Below, one piece after another: positions 37,565 through 46,928 of a stretch of 62,364 nucleotides of DNA. How positions within the stretch are numbered: position 1 is the stretch's first letter; every line of letters starts with the position of its first letter. Under the pieces are notes generated by a model. The model saw nothing but the letters and a program-made list of their open reading frames with translations, did not search any database and was not told where the DNA came from. The position numbers and the translations under genes are program-made. The stretch covers positions 6,989 through 69,352 of the forward strand of contig NZ_NVOY01000015.1 in assembly GCF_002551005.1 (NCBI RefSeq). Direction: 5' to 3'. This stretch comes from Bacillus pseudomycoides (GTDB lineage Bacteria; Bacillota; Bacilli; Bacillales; Bacillaceae_G).

Positions 37565-37606
37565 AAATACCCCCATTACGAGTGATAACTCGTAATGGGG
37601 GTATTT
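37565..37606. terminator. Strong bidirectional terminator
   Basis: AAATACCCCCATTACGAGT (37565-37583) and its inverse ACTCGTAATGGGGGTATTT (37588-37606) form a 19-bp stem between the converging membrane protein and ahpF genes. Confidence 0.88.
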
Positions 37607-37676
37607 CTTTCCAAAAAAGAAAGCCACTACACTACCAATTAGGTAGCGCAGTGACTTTTAGACAAGGGAAGATTCA

Positions 37677-39203
37677 TTAGTTACGGATTAGGTAATCGAA
37701 TGCACCTAAGGCTGCGTTCGCACCTGATCCCATAGAAATAATGATTTGTTTATATGGGTTATTTGTACAGTCACCTGCAGCAAATACGCCAGGTACGTTT
37801 GTAGCACCATGCTTGTCTGTTACGATCTCACCACGAACACGTTCAACAGTTTCGCCTAACCAGTCTGTGTTTGGTACAAGACCGATTTGAACGAATACAC
37901 CTTGAAGTTCAATGTGATGAACTTCTTCTGTTTCACGATCGATGTAAGAAATACCGTCTACTTTGTCAGTACCAGTGATTTCTTTCGTTTGAACGTTCTT
38001 TAGAACCGTTACGTTCGGTAAGCTGTAAAGACGTTCTTGTAATACAGCATCCGCTTTTAGTTCTGGCATAAACTCAAGAACAGTTACGTGTTTTACGATA
38101 CCTGCTAAATCAATTGCTGCTTCAATACCAGAGTTACCGCCGCCGATAACTGCTACGTGTTTTCCAGTGAATAATGGACCGTCACAGTGAGGGCAGTATG
38201 CTACACCTTTATTTTTGAACTCAGCTTCACCTGGTACGCCAACATTGCGCCAACGGGCACCTGTTGAAATGATTACGCTCTTACTTTTTAGAACAGCGCC
38301 GTTTTCCAGTTCCACTTCGATAAGTTCTTTCTTTTCTAAACGTTTCGCACGTTGTAAGTTCATAACATCAATGTCGTATTCTTTTACGTGTTCTTCAAGG
38401 CTTGCTACGAGTTTAGGACCTTCAGTGTGTTTTACACTGATAAAGTTCTCGATACCCATCGTATCCATTACTTGACCGCCGAAGCGTTCTGCAACGATAC
38501 CTGTGCGAATGCCTTTACGTGCTGCATAAATTGCTGCACTTGCACCAGCTGGGCCGCCGCCAACAACAAGAACATCGTATGGATCTTTATTAGAAAGCTC
38601 TGATGCATCAGGGCCGTTACCCATCTTAGCAAGAATTTCTTCAAGTGTCATACGACCGCTGCTTAAGAATTCACCGTTTAAGTAAACCGATGGTACTGCC
38701 ATGATGTCTTTGCTTTCTACTTCTTCTTTAAATGCCCCGCCGTCAATCATAGTATGTGTAATACCAGGATTTAGAACGCTCATTACGTTCAGGGCTTGCA
38801 CAACATCAGGGCAGTTATGACAGCTTAAGCTGATGTAAGATTCAAAATGATATTCACCTTGAATGTTTTTTACTTGATCAATTACTTTTTGTTCAACTTT
38901 TGGAGCTCTTCCGCTAACTTGTAGTAAAGCTAACACTAATGAAGTAAATTCATGTCCTAGAGGGATACCAGCAAACGTTACGCCAGTGTCTTCGCCGATA
39001 CGATTTACACTGAAGCTTGGTGTTCTCTCTAATTGTGTTTTTTCTACTGTAATTTTAGAAGACATAGTTGCTAGCTCATCAACTAGAGCTAGCATGTCTT
39101 TTGATACGTCATCGGATCCTGCACTCACTTTAAGTAGTACATCGTTCTCCATTAGTTGAAGATATTGGGCTAATTGTGCTTTTATATCTGCATCTAGTAT
39201 CAT
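37677..39203 (-). CDS. ahpF: Alkyl hydroperoxide reductase flavoprotein AhpF
   Basis: The 508-residue protein has an N-terminal double-thioredoxin-fold domain with CHNC (about residue 128), then a thioredoxin-reductase-like part with FAD motif [14 protein letters not shown], redox pair [11 protein letters not shown](P)H motif [10 protein letters not shown] and a C-terminal FAAGDCTNN. It passes NADH electrons to AhpC. It follows ahpC by 14 bases on the same strand. All redox cysteines are present. Confidence 0.97.
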   Translation of the reverse strand: MILDADIKAQLAQYLQLMENDVLLKVSAGSDDVSKDMLALVDELATMSSKITVEKTQLERTPSFSVNRIGEDTGVTFAGIPLGHEFTSLVLALLQVSGRAPKVEQKVIDQVKNIQGEYHFESYISLSCHNCPDVVQALNVMSVLNPGITHTMIDGGAFKEEVESKDIMAVPSVYLNGEFLSSGRMTLEEILAKMGNGPDASELSNKDPYDVLVVGGGPAGASAAIYAARKGIRTGIVAERFGGQVMDTMGIENFISVKHTEGPKLVASLEEHVKEYDIDVMNLQRAKRLEKKELIEVELENGAVLKSKSVIISTGARWRNVGVPGEAEFKNKGVAYCPHCDGPLFTGKHVAVIGGGNSGIEAAIDLAGIVKHVTVLEFMPELKADAVLQERLYSLPNVTVLKNVQTKEITGTDKVDGISYIDRETEEVHHIELQGVFVQIGLVPNTDWLGETVERVRGEIVTDKHGATNVPGVFAAGDCTNNPYKQIIISMGSGANAALGAFDYLIRN

Positions 39204-39217
39204 TTTGAGTATGCTCC

Positions 39218-39781
39218 TTAAATTTTGCCTACAAGGTCAAGGCTTGGTTTAAGTGTTGCAGAACCTTCTTGCCATTTAGCTGGGCAAACTTCACCTGGAT
39301 TATTGCGAACGTATTGTGCAGCTTTGATTTTGTTAACAAGGATGCTTGCATCGCGGCCGATACCGTCTGCATTAATTTCCATAGATTGGATAACGCCGTC
39401 TGGGTCGATGATGAATGTACCACGAGCAGCAAGACCTTCTGATTCAACTAATACGTTGAAGTTAGTAGAGATTGTGCGTGTTGGGTCACCAATCATAATA
39501 TATTCGATTTTACCAATTGTTTCTGAGCTATCGTGCCATGCTTTATGAGTAAAGTGAGTGTCTGTTGAAACAGAATACACTTCAACTCCTAATTCTTTTA
39601 AAGCTGCGTATTGGTTTTGTAAGTCTTCAAGTTCAGTTGGGCATACGAATGTGAAGTCTGCTGGGTAGAAGCAAACTACGCTCCACTTGCCTTTGAAGTT
39701 CTCTTCAGTAACCTGAATAAATTCACCGTTGTGGTAAGCTGACGCATTGAATGGTAATACTTCTGTTCCGATTAATAACAT
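39218..39781 (-). CDS. ahpC: Alkyl hydroperoxide reductase peroxiredoxin AhpC
   Basis: The 187-residue 2-Cys peroxiredoxin has the peroxidatic Cys in [16 protein letters not shown] (about residue 47) and the resolving Cys in [11 protein letters not shown] (about residue 166). It detoxifies H2O2 and organic peroxides with AhpF. TAGGAGG lies before the ATG, and a PerR-type operator is upstream at 39848-39862. Confidence 0.97.
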   Translation of the reverse strand: MLLIGTEVLPFNASAYHNGEFIQVTEENFKGKWSVVCFYPADFTFVCPTELEDLQNQYAALKELGVEVYSVSTDTHFTHKAWHDSSETIGKIEYIMIGDPTRTISTNFNVLVESEGLAARGTFIIDPDGVIQSMEINADGIGRDASILVNKIKAAQYVRNNPGEVCPAKWQEGSATLKPSLDLVGKI

Positions 39782-39847
39782 AATAAATTTCCTCCTAAGT
39801 ATATGTTCTGAGAATCATAGATTACTCAGTATGTAGTTTTAGTTAAA

Positions 39848-39862
39848 ATATAATAATTCTAA
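39848..39862 (-). promoter_or_regulatory. PerR-box-like operator upstream of ahpC
   Basis: ATATAATAATTCTAA matches the PerR box TTATAATNATTATAA with two mismatches. It lies 67 bases upstream of the ahpC start, as expected for peroxide-inducible control. Confidence 0.65.
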
Positions 39863-40016
39863 TTCGATATTAATTATTATATAGAATTGTTTATTTTGTC
39901 AAGGGAAATGTTTGACGCATATTTTTTAAAAGCTATAATTAAAACGAGATGTTTGTTTCAAAAAATTGTGATCCATAGGTTGAAATACTATCAATCTATT
40001 ATTTTTTACGGCTTTT

Positions 40017-40030
40017 AGAAAACGCTTACA
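40017..40030 (+). promoter_or_regulatory. CcpA cre site before the mtnK-mtnA-aldolase operon
   Basis: AGAAAACGCTTACA fits the cre consensus TGNAANCGNTNNCA except at its first base. It sits 22 bases before the mtnK ATG, inside the probable leader, where bound CcpA would block transcription. Confidence 0.7.
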
Positions 40031-40051
40031 TTTAGAGTGGAGGGAGAAATC

Positions 40052-41284
40052 ATGTCTAAGTTCACGAAGTATTTTTTAATGGAAGCTAGTGATGTTATAC
40101 CATATGTAATGGAAAAATTGTCGATGTTTGAGGATGTAAAGCATCTACAGTGTAAGGAAATTGGAGATGGAAATTTAAATTATGTGTTTCGTGTTTGGGA
40201 TGAAGAGAAGGGAACTTTCGTTATTGTAAAGCAAGCAGGGGATACAGCGCGTATTTCTGATGAGTTTAAGTTATCAACGAATCGTATTCGGATTGAGTCA
40301 GATGTGTTGCAGCTAGAGGGGAAGCTGGCACCAAGACTTGTACCGGATGTGTATTTGTATGATGATGTCATGAATTGCTGTGTGATGGAAGATTTATCAG
40401 ATCATACAATTCTTCGGACTGCGCTTATGAATCATCAAATCTTTCCGAAACTTGCAGAGGATTTAACAACCTTTATGGTGAACACATTACTATTAACATC
40501 AGATGTGGTCATGAATCATAAAGAAAAGAAAGAGCTTGTAAAAAATTATATCAATCCAGAGTTATGTGAGATTACAGAGGACCTCGTGTACTCTGAGCCA
40601 TTTACCGATCATAATAAACGAAATGAGCTGTTTTCTTTAAATGAAGGCTGGATTCGGGAACATATATATGGCGATGATGAACTTCGCATGGAAGTAGCGA
40701 AGTTAAAGTTTTCGTTTATGACAAATGCACAAGCATTGTTACATGGCGATTTACATACTGGTTCTGTGTTTGTAAGAGAAGATTCTACAAAGGTAATTGA
40801 TCCAGAATTTGCGTTTTACGGCCCGATGGGATATGACATTGGGAACATTGTAGCAAATTTAATATTTGCATGGGCAAATGCAGATGCGACAATGATTTCA
40901 GGAGTAGAAAAAGACGGGTATATGAACTGGTTAGAGAGTACGATTATAGATGTAATTGATCGATTCTCTGCGAAGTTTTTAGAAGCATGGGATGTTCATG
41001 TTACAGAGATTATGGCGAAAGAACCAGGGTTTAATTGTTGGTATTTACAGTCTGTATTAAAGGATACAGCATCTGTTACTGGTCTTGAATTGATTCGCCG
41101 TATTGTTGGATTAGCAAAGGTGAAGGATATTACATCTATTCCAGATGAAGAAGCTCGTGCTAGAGCGGAGCGTATTTGTTTACAAGCGGCAAAGTCGTTT
41201 ATCTTACAAGCACATACGCATACAACAGGAAATGATTTTTTACAAACGCTAAAGGCAGAAGCGCTGTCACTTAGCGCAAAATAA
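40052..41284 (+). CDS. mtnK: S-methyl-5-thioribose kinase / 5-deoxyribose kinase homolog
   Basis: The 410-residue APH-fold kinase has [11 protein letters not shown] (glycine-rich loop region), catalytic loop [13 protein letters not shown] and metal-binding [16 protein letters not shown], as in MtnK. It phosphorylates the 1-position of methylthioribose or 5-deoxyribose. ATG 40052 follows GGAGGGAG. Because the third gene of the operon is a class II aldolase, not the mtnWXBD enzymes, I infer the 5-deoxyribose salvage (DrdK) role described in B. thuringiensis. Dual use for methylthioribose is possible. Confidence 0.9.
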   Translation: MSKFTKYFLMEASDVIPYVMEKLSMFEDVKHLQCKEIGDGNLNYVFRVWDEEKGTFVIVKQAGDTARISDEFKLSTNRIRIESDVLQLEGKLAPRLVPDVYLYDDVMNCCVMEDLSDHTILRTALMNHQIFPKLAEDLTTFMVNTLLLTSDVVMNHKEKKELVKNYINPELCEITEDLVYSEPFTDHNKRNELFSLNEGWIREHIYGDDELRMEVAKLKFSFMTNAQALLHGDLHTGSVFVREDSTKVIDPEFAFYGPMGYDIGNIVANLIFAWANADATMISGVEKDGYMNWLESTIIDVIDRFSAKFLEAWDVHVTEIMAKEPGFNCWYLQSVLKDTASVTGLELIRRIVGLAKVKDITSIPDEEARARAERICLQAAKSFILQAHTHTTGNDFLQTLKAEALSLSAK

Positions 41285-41293
41285 GGAGAGAAG

Positions 41294-42340
41294 ATGATGT
41301 CTGAACAATTAATACCGATTCAATGGAAAGAAGATGCTTTAGTTTTATTAGATCAGACTTTATTACCAAATGAAATTGTCTATGAATCTTTTAAGGCGGC
41401 AGAAAGTGTATGGGATGCGATTCAAGTGATGAAGGTACGCGGTGCACCAGCGATTGGCGTTTCAGCAGCTTACGGTGTGTATTTAGGGGTAAAAGACGTG
41501 CAAGAAGATTCGGTGGAATTGTTTATAGGTAAAGTACAAAAAGTATGTGCGTATTTGGCAACGTCAAGACCGACAGCTGTGAATTTATTTTGGGCGCTTG
41601 AGAGAATGGAAAATATTGTGAAGGAACATGGTCATTTATCGATTAACGATTTAAAACAGAGATTGTTAGAAGAAGCAAAAATGATTCATAGAGAAGACGA
41701 GGAGATTAATCGTCAAATTGGTGAGCATGCACTTACGTTATTTCAAGATGGCATGGGTGTATTAACGCATTGTAATGCAGGTGCTTTGGCGACGGCAAAA
41801 TATGGAACAGCAACAGCACCGATGTATTTGGCAAAAGAAAAAGGCTGGGATTTAAAAATTTATTCGGATGAGACGCGTCCAAGATTACAAGGGTCTACGT
41901 TAACAGCGTTAGAGCTACAGCGAGCTGGTATTGATGTAACAGTTATTACAGATAACATGGCAGCGATGGTCATGTCACAAGGGAAAATTGATGCAGTCAT
42001 TGTCGGTTGTGACCGCGTGGCAGCCAACGGTGATGTAGCCAATAAAATTGGAACGTTAGGTGTATCTATTTTAGCAAAGTACTATAATATTCCGTTTTAT
42101 GTAGCAGCGCCGACGCCAACAATTGATTTAAAAACGCCAACGGGAAAAGAGATTCCGATTGAAGAACGCGATGCGTCGGAAGTGATTAATCGCTTTGGGC
42201 AATATTCAGCACCGCAAAATAGCAAAGTGTATAACCCAGCGTTTGATGTAACGCCGCACGAGAATATTACGGCAATTATTACAGAAAAGGGGATTGTACG
42301 CCCGCCGTTTGCGGCAAACTTGGAAAAGTTATTTCAGTAA
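41294..42340 (+). CDS. mtnA: Methylthioribose-1-phosphate / 5-deoxyribose-1-phosphate isomerase
   Basis: The 348-residue protein of the eIF2B-alpha-like isomerase family has the catalytic Cys in [10 protein letters not shown] (about residue 163) and Asp in [32 protein letters not shown] is the N-terminal signature. It opens the sugar phosphate to the ribulose form. AAGGAG lies a few bases upstream and the gene follows mtnK by 9 bases; ATG 41297 is an equally likely start. In the proposed 5-deoxyribose route it is DrdI, making 5-deoxyribulose-1-phosphate for the aldolase. Confidence 0.93.
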   Translation: MMSEQLIPIQWKEDALVLLDQTLLPNEIVYESFKAAESVWDAIQVMKVRGAPAIGVSAAYGVYLGVKDVQEDSVELFIGKVQKVCAYLATSRPTAVNLFWALERMENIVKEHGHLSINDLKQRLLEEAKMIHREDEEINRQIGEHALTLFQDGMGVLTHCNAGALATAKYGTATAPMYLAKEKGWDLKIYSDETRPRLQGSTLTALELQRAGIDVTVITDNMAAMVMSQGKIDAVIVGCDRVAANGDVANKIGTLGVSILAKYYNIPFYVAAPTPTIDLKTPTGKEIPIEERDASEVINRFGQYSAPQNSKVYNPAFDVTPHENITAIITEKGIVRPPFAANLEKLFQ

Positions 42341-42408
42341 CGATGGAACAACGGTTATTATAGCAAATGAGCAGTAAGAAGTGTTTCGCTGGGGAGGATG
42401 CATAGTAT

Positions 42409-43050
42409 ATGTTACTACAAAAAGAGAGAGAAGAAATTGTAGAGTATGGAAAGAAATTAATTACAAGTGGTTTAACAAAGGGGACAGGTGGTAACATTAG
42501 TATTTTTAACCGTGAACAAGGGCTTGTAGCAATGAGTCCAAGCGGATTAGATTACTTTGAAACAACGCCTGAAGATGTGGTCGTACTAAATTTAGATGGT
42601 GATATTATAGATGGAACGAGAAAACCGTCCAGTGAGCTTGATATGCATCTCATTTTTTATCAAAAAAGAGATGATTTAAATGCTCTTGTGCATACACATT
42701 CTCCTTATGCAAAGACAATTGCGTCATTAGGTTGGGAGCTTCCTGCCGTTTCTTATTTAATAGCCTTTGCCGGACCAAATGTACGCTGTGCGCCGTATGA
42801 AACGTTTGGGACGAAAGAATTGGCAGAGGTAGCGTATGAAGGAATGATGGATCGCCGCGCTGTGCTACTTGCGAATCATGGGTTAATTGCAGGTGGACAT
42901 AACATGAAAATGGCGTTTACAGTTGCCGAAGAGATTGAGTTTTGTGCGCAAATTTACTATCAAACGAAATGCATCGGAGAGCCGAAACTATTGCCGGAAG
43001 AAGAGTTGCAAGTATTAGCGAAAAAATTTGAGACGTACGGTCAAAAATAG
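42409..43050 (+). CDS. drdA: Class II aldolase, probable 5-deoxyribulose-1-phosphate aldolase (fuculose-aldolase family)
   Basis: The 213-residue protein has the class II aldolase/adducin signature: KGTGGNISIFN (phosphate loop), SSELDMHLIFY with the catalytic Glu, zinc histidines in VHTHSPYAKTIA, and LLANHGLIAGG. It would split 5-deoxyribulose-1-phosphate to dihydroxyacetone phosphate and acetaldehyde. It closes the mtnK-mtnA operon and GGGGAGG precedes it. It could also act on 5-methylthioribulose-1-phosphate (DHAP shunt). Confidence 0.87.
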   Translation: MLLQKEREEIVEYGKKLITSGLTKGTGGNISIFNREQGLVAMSPSGLDYFETTPEDVVVLNLDGDIIDGTRKPSSELDMHLIFYQKRDDLNALVHTHSPYAKTIASLGWELPAVSYLIAFAGPNVRCAPYETFGTKELAEVAYEGMMDRRAVLLANHGLIAGGHNMKMAFTVAEEIEFCAQIYYQTKCIGEPKLLPEEELQVLAKKFETYGQK

Positions 43051-43130
43051 TTATTGCTTTTGGAAATCACTTTCGATTAATCTAAGTGTATAAGGGGAAT
43101 GCTGGATAAATTCATTTTAATGTTCCCTTT

Positions 43131-43216
43131 GTTTGAAACCTCGCATGTGGCAGGAAAAGGCCCTGACCGCATTTATGCATGGCCAGATGCTCTCGTCCTC
43201 CCAAAAAAGAAAGTTT
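43131..43216 (+). repeat. Dispersed repeat, copy A
   Basis: Contains GGCAGGAAAAGGCCCTGACC, then GCATGGCCAGATGCTCTCG. CTGACC and GGCCAG can pair around a loop of about 12 bases. It lies downstream of the aldolase gene. Confidence 0.75.
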
Positions 43217-43240
43217 TTTTTAACTTATATATAGGAAAGA

Positions 43241-43271
43241 AAAGGATAGTTAGCTTAACTAACTATCCTTT
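43241..43271. terminator. Bidirectional terminator
   Basis: AAAGGATAGTTAG / CTAACTATCCTTT, 13-bp perfect stem with a 5-base loop, between the aldolase operon and the converging surface-protein gene. Confidence 0.8.
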
Positions 43272-43276
43272 CAGAT

Positions 43277-45514
43277 TTAGAAAACTTTTATTGTAATCTC
43301 TTTAAAATATAACCCGTCAGCAGAGCTAATTGTTACTTTTGTAGTACCTTTGCCTTTAATTTGCATATTTAAAATACCTGCTTCTGCATGTTCTGGGGCA
43401 ATAGTTGCTTCAAGAACATCGCGATTTGAAACGGTAGCTTGTGCACCTTTTAAAGTATAGTCAAAGTCAAAATCGATAGATGGTTCACGATTTGTATTTT
43501 TATATATTTTGAAAACAGTTATTTCTCCTGTATCCGTCACATTTTTACTCCCGAATGGTTTTGTATACCAAATAATATTAGAGAAATTGACTGGAATTCT
43601 GCTTAATAACTTTGTACGACCAGGGCTATCAGGTAGCTTTGTGAGTTCTACTTTTACTTTTTCAATATCAGAATGCGTGATACCTGGTTTAACAGGAGAT
43701 CCAATTCCATTTGTAAATAAAGTTTCTAACAACTTTTGAGCAGTTTGTAGTTCTGAGAAAAGTTGTTGCGCTTTTTCAATTTCTTTTAATAGAGTTGTTT
43801 TGTCATTAGTGTTAATGAGTTGATCAACTTTCGCTTTGGCAGCATCAATGTTAGCTTGTTTCATATCAGCTTTTAACGTTTTATGATCATTGGCCGTGAA
43901 TAAATCGTTAACAGCTTTTTGCGCATATTGTAATTTAAAAGCTTGCGCAGCTTTAAATAGATTTTGCGCTTTTTCAATCTCTTTTACTAAAGATTTTTTG
44001 TCATTGTTGCTAGGAAGTTGATCAACTTTTTCTTTGGCAGTATCAATATTTTCTTGTGTAATATTGTCGTTTAATGCTGTGTGGTAGTTATCTTTAAAGA
44101 GCTTATTCACAACATTACGAACTTCATTTAATGAGTTTAATAGATTTTGCGCTTTTTCAATTTCTTTTACTAAAGCATCTTTATCTTTTTGATCGGATAC
44201 AAGTTGTGCTTTTTGCTTAGCTTCTTCAATGTTTTGCTCAGTAATTCCATTATTTAAAGCAATATGATTTTTATCTAAGAAAAGATTATCAACAGCTTTT
44301 TGCGCATTGCTTAATGTTGTTGCTTCTCGCTCTTTAAGAAGGCGCTCAGCATTTTGGATGTTATTTAGTAAATCTGTTTTGTTTTGATTGTTAGGAAGCT
44401 TCATCACTTTTTCTTTTGCAGCAGTAATGCTTTGCCCGGTAGTTTCTTCACCTAATTTAGAGTAACTATCATCTGCAAAGAGTCCACGTACGGTGCTGCG
44501 TGCACCATTTAGTGAGTTTAATAGACTTTGAGCTTGCGCTAGTTCTTTGTCTAATTGTTGTTTATGCTTGGCATCAGGAAGTTGCGTGACTTTCTCTTTG
44601 GCAGCATCGATTTCTTTTTGAGAAATATTTGCCTGTAATGTAGAGTGCTTTTTATCTGCAAATAGGCTGTCCACAGCTTTTTGCGCTTTTCTAATGAGAT
44701 CGTGACTTACTTTAATACCAACTCGTGCATCTTGTTTCACTTGTGTATCTCCGTAGTTACCGAAGTAAGATGCTACACTATAAATAAGTTTCCCATCTTC
44801 AGCATCCTCTGGAACGATGAATTCCTTCTGAACAGTTGCTTCTTCTCCAGGTGATAAAATCTTGTCAGGACCAAGATCCGCATATTCTTGGTACATGCCA
44901 AGGTGCCAATCAGAACCCCATACGTTCGTTAAATCGCGATTACCAGTATTTTTAATTTTATAAGTATACGTTATTTTTTCTCCAGGTGTGACAACCTCTT
45001 TATTTGTTGACACGTTTAATGAAATTTCCGGCTTTACTACATCTACAGTAATAGATGTTTTTGCTGTTGTTTTGACTTGTTTTCCATCAACAGTACCATT
45101 TACATTAGCTATACTTCGAAATGTTTTTCCTTCAGGAACATCCTTAGGAACAGTGTATTTTCTAGTAAGTGTAACTGTTTCTCCAGGACCGAAAGCGTTA
45201 TCATCACCTAAATCAAAAAATCCTTGCAGCATATTCACATGCCAATCTGCAATCCAAACATCAGTAATTACTTTATTTGTTGCATTGGTAAGCTTGTACT
45301 GATACGTAATCGTTTCACCTGGCATAGGAGTAGGATTACTTGGAGTGACTTGTAAGATCATCTGACCAATTTGTTCTTCGCTGCTCATCGTAGTTTTAGC
45401 TTTTGTGTTTTCTGCTGCGAAAGCTTCAGGCACAACTGGAGCTGTTAATACAGATAAACATAATAGGGATGTAGCTACCTTTCTCCCTCTTTTTTTCTTA
45501 TGTGGTTCTTGCAT
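43277..45514 (-). CDS. Secreted protein with DUF11-like domains and multiple Cry1Ac D-VI-type repeats
   Basis: The 745-residue protein has a signal peptide (KKKRGRKVATSLLCL then a site near AFAAENTKA). Two related beta domains (about 55-160 and 160-270) share GETITYQYK/GEKITYTYK, DWH and PG.E segments typical of DUF11/CARDB-like adhesin modules. Five to six tandem repeats of about 60 residues follow (for example AQKAVNDLFTANDHKTL), resembling the Cry1Ac D-VI domain. The C-terminus is Ig-like. No LPXTG motif is seen, so it is probably secreted or loosely wall-bound. Its role, perhaps in adhesion, is inferred. Confidence 0.8.
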   Translation of the reverse strand: MQEPHKKKRGRKVATSLLCLSVLTAPVVPEAFAAENTKAKTTMSSEEQIGQMILQVTPSNPTPMPGETITYQYKLTNATNKVITDVWIADWHVNMLQGFFDLGDDNAFGPGETVTLTRKYTVPKDVPEGKTFRSIANVNGTVDGKQVKTTAKTSITVDVVKPEISLNVSTNKEVVTPGEKITYTYKIKNTGNRDLTNVWGSDWHLGMYQEYADLGPDKILSPGEEATVQKEFIVPEDAEDGKLIYSVASYFGNYGDTQVKQDARVGIKVSHDLIRKAQKAVDSLFADKKHSTLQANISQKEIDAAKEKVTQLPDAKHKQQLDKELAQAQSLLNSLNGARSTVRGLFADDSYSKLGEETTGQSITAAKEKVMKLPNNQNKTDLLNNIQNAERLLKEREATTLSNAQKAVDNLFLDKNHIALNNGITEQNIEEAKQKAQLVSDQKDKDALVKEIEKAQNLLNSLNEVRNVVNKLFKDNYHTALNDNITQENIDTAKEKVDQLPSNNDKKSLVKEIEKAQNLFKAAQAFKLQYAQKAVNDLFTANDHKTLKADMKQANIDAAKAKVDQLINTNDKTTLLKEIEKAQQLFSELQTAQKLLETLFTNGIGSPVKPGITHSDIEKVKVELTKLPDSPGRTKLLSRIPVNFSNIIWYTKPFGSKNVTDTGEITVFKIYKNTNREPSIDFDFDYTLKGAQATVSNRDVLEATIAPEHAEAGILNMQIKGKGTTKVTISSADGLYFKEITIKVF

Positions 45515-45767
45515 GAGAGATACCTCCTTGAAATTGTTATTTTTGTCAAAAATTAACTCGCAAACAACTGTATAACATTTTTAAAGAAAAATCAAACGTA
45601 CATTTTTGAAAAAATTAGTGAATTTATAAAATTTGAATTACTCATATCTTATACAAAGAAATGTATATATATAGGTAGAATAAGGTTGTAAAAAATTTAT
45701 TTAACAACAAAAAATATAAATAAATTATCTCGTATCAATGGGTGGTAGCAACATATCCGCTAATCCC

Positions 45768-45803
45768 AAATTCATTGTATGCAATTTTGCATACAATGAA
45801 TTT
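45768..45803. repeat. Perfect 16-bp inverted repeat
   Basis: AAATTCATTGTATGCA and TGCATACAATGAATTT with a 4-base ATTT centre. It could be a repressor operator or a small mobile-element relic. Confidence 0.7.
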
Positions 45804-45952
45804 ATCAACCTTATATTTACTCTTTTGTAAAAATAAGGGTTGAAGTTTTGGGGTAAACAAGATAACCTAGTGGATGTGTGTAGAGGAATTTAATTATATT
45901 GGAAAATTATACATTTTGGAGTTTACAGGATTTCCCTGTATACTTCAAGTTT

Positions 45953-45994
45953 TTTATATATTTAACACTATCTTTATAGTGTTAAATATATAAA
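45953..45994. repeat. Perfect 19-bp inverted repeat
   Basis: Arms 45953-45971 and 45976-45994 (core TTTAACACTAT / ATAGTGTTAAA) with a 4-base CTTT loop. It lies 130 bases before the lipoprotein start; an operator or structured leader is possible. Confidence 0.7.
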
Positions 45995-46124
45995 CGATGG
46001 TTACAAAAAGGAGGACGCTTTATAAGAGAATTATTTCGTTTGTTATGTGTTGTTGAAAAAAAGAATAACACGTACATTACGATATTTATTCATTGTGATT
46101 TAGAATTATTAAAGGAGAGGGAAT

Positions 46125-46595
46125 ATGCTGAATAAATTTTTTGTTGGAATAGGGATAAGTTGTTTATTGTTAGGTACAGTAGCGGGATGTTCAAATAAGC
46201 AAGATGTAAAAACACAAGAGCAAAGTAAAGAGGAGACAAAAGTAGCTTTTCCTAAAGGAGCTAAAGAAACAGGGAAAATGAATATGAAGCTGATTACAAA
46301 TAATGAACAGCAGAATGAAAAGGGAGTTCCAGTTTTAAAGGTGGATCCTAAATTAGAATTAGCCCAAGTTCAAATAGAGTTAGAAGGTTTAAGTGAAAAA
46401 GAAAACGCTTATATATTTGTGGATAAAAAATATATTACAAAAGAAGAGGCAGCAAAAGTATTTTCAACGTTTATTAATTTAGAAGGTGACCTATTGAAAA
46501 AAGGAGAGCATACCATTTCTATTGCTCAGTTTAAAGAGAATGATCCGAAAAAAGCAGTAACAAGTTATAAAGAAGTAAAGCTTGAAATTGAATAA
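46125..46595 (+). CDS. Small lipoprotein of unknown function
   Basis: The 156-residue protein has a lipoprotein signal peptide ending in LLLGTVAGC, Cys 22 being the lipid-anchored residue. A Lys/Glu/Gln-rich linker follows, then a compact domain with LAQVQIELEGLSEKENAYIF and KGEHTISIAQF. I recognise no family. AAAGGAGAGGG precedes the ATG. It is probably anchored on the outer face of the membrane. Confidence 0.75.
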   Translation: MLNKFFVGIGISCLLLGTVAGCSNKQDVKTQEQSKEETKVAFPKGAKETGKMNMKLITNNEQQNEKGVPVLKVDPKLELAQVQIELEGLSEKENAYIFVDKKYITKEEAAKVFSTFINLEGDLLKKGEHTISIAQFKENDPKKAVTSYKEVKLEIE

Positions 46596-46650
46596 TTTAA
46601 TTATAACGATATAAAGAGGTTTTTGCAAGTATATAAATCCAAATTTAAAA

Positions 46651-46745
46651 AACGACCTAAAAACCCTTTTCTTTTTAGGTGGGCGAGAGCGTCTGGCCAT
46701 GCGTAGAAGCAGTCAGGTCCTTTTTCTGCCACATGCGATGTTCAA
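46651..46745 (-). repeat. Dispersed repeat, copy B
   Basis: On the minus strand: GGCAGAAAAAGGACCTGACT, then GCATGGCCAGACGCTCTCGC and CCACCTAAAAAGAAAAGGG, matching copy D closely. CCTAAAAA / TTTTTAGG at its end forms a hairpin that may terminate the lipoprotein transcript. Confidence 0.75.
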
Positions 46746-46835
46746 ACAAAGAGAGAAAGACAGTAGCAGAATCTTTTTTTCTGCATAGCCGCAATCTATA
46801 TGTCAAAAAGTCAAAATGGATTTATATATAACTTT

Positions 46836-46898
46836 TTAGTTGAACGAGAGAGTTGGTTATGTATAGAAGCATTTAAATCTTTTTTCTGCTATATACAT
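46836..46898 (-). repeat. Dispersed repeat, copy B' (decayed)
   Basis: A worn version of the same element, reading in plus orientation GAACGAGAGAGTTGG then TATAGAAGC and TTTTTTCTGCTATAT, next to copy B and just before the glycosyltransferase gene. Confidence 0.55.
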
Positions 46899-46928
46899 AT
46901 CTTTCAGACAGAGGAGGGGGTTGGAAAC

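Larger units (their letters stand above)
45515..46124. other. Long intergenic region with two large perfect inverted repeats
   Basis: No ORF is supported. The palindromes at 45768-45803 and 45953-45994 lack T tracts, so they are not ordinary terminators. The region lies between a minus-strand surface-protein gene and a plus-strand lipoprotein gene, so it holds both promoters. Confidence 0.6.

Noticed and set aside
39862-40052. SAM riboswitch upstream of mtnK
   Set aside because: The leader is short and AT-rich, with no S-box-like helices or terminator.
43099-43296. 65-codon plus-strand ORF
   Set aside because: It runs through repeat copy A and a terminator hairpin.
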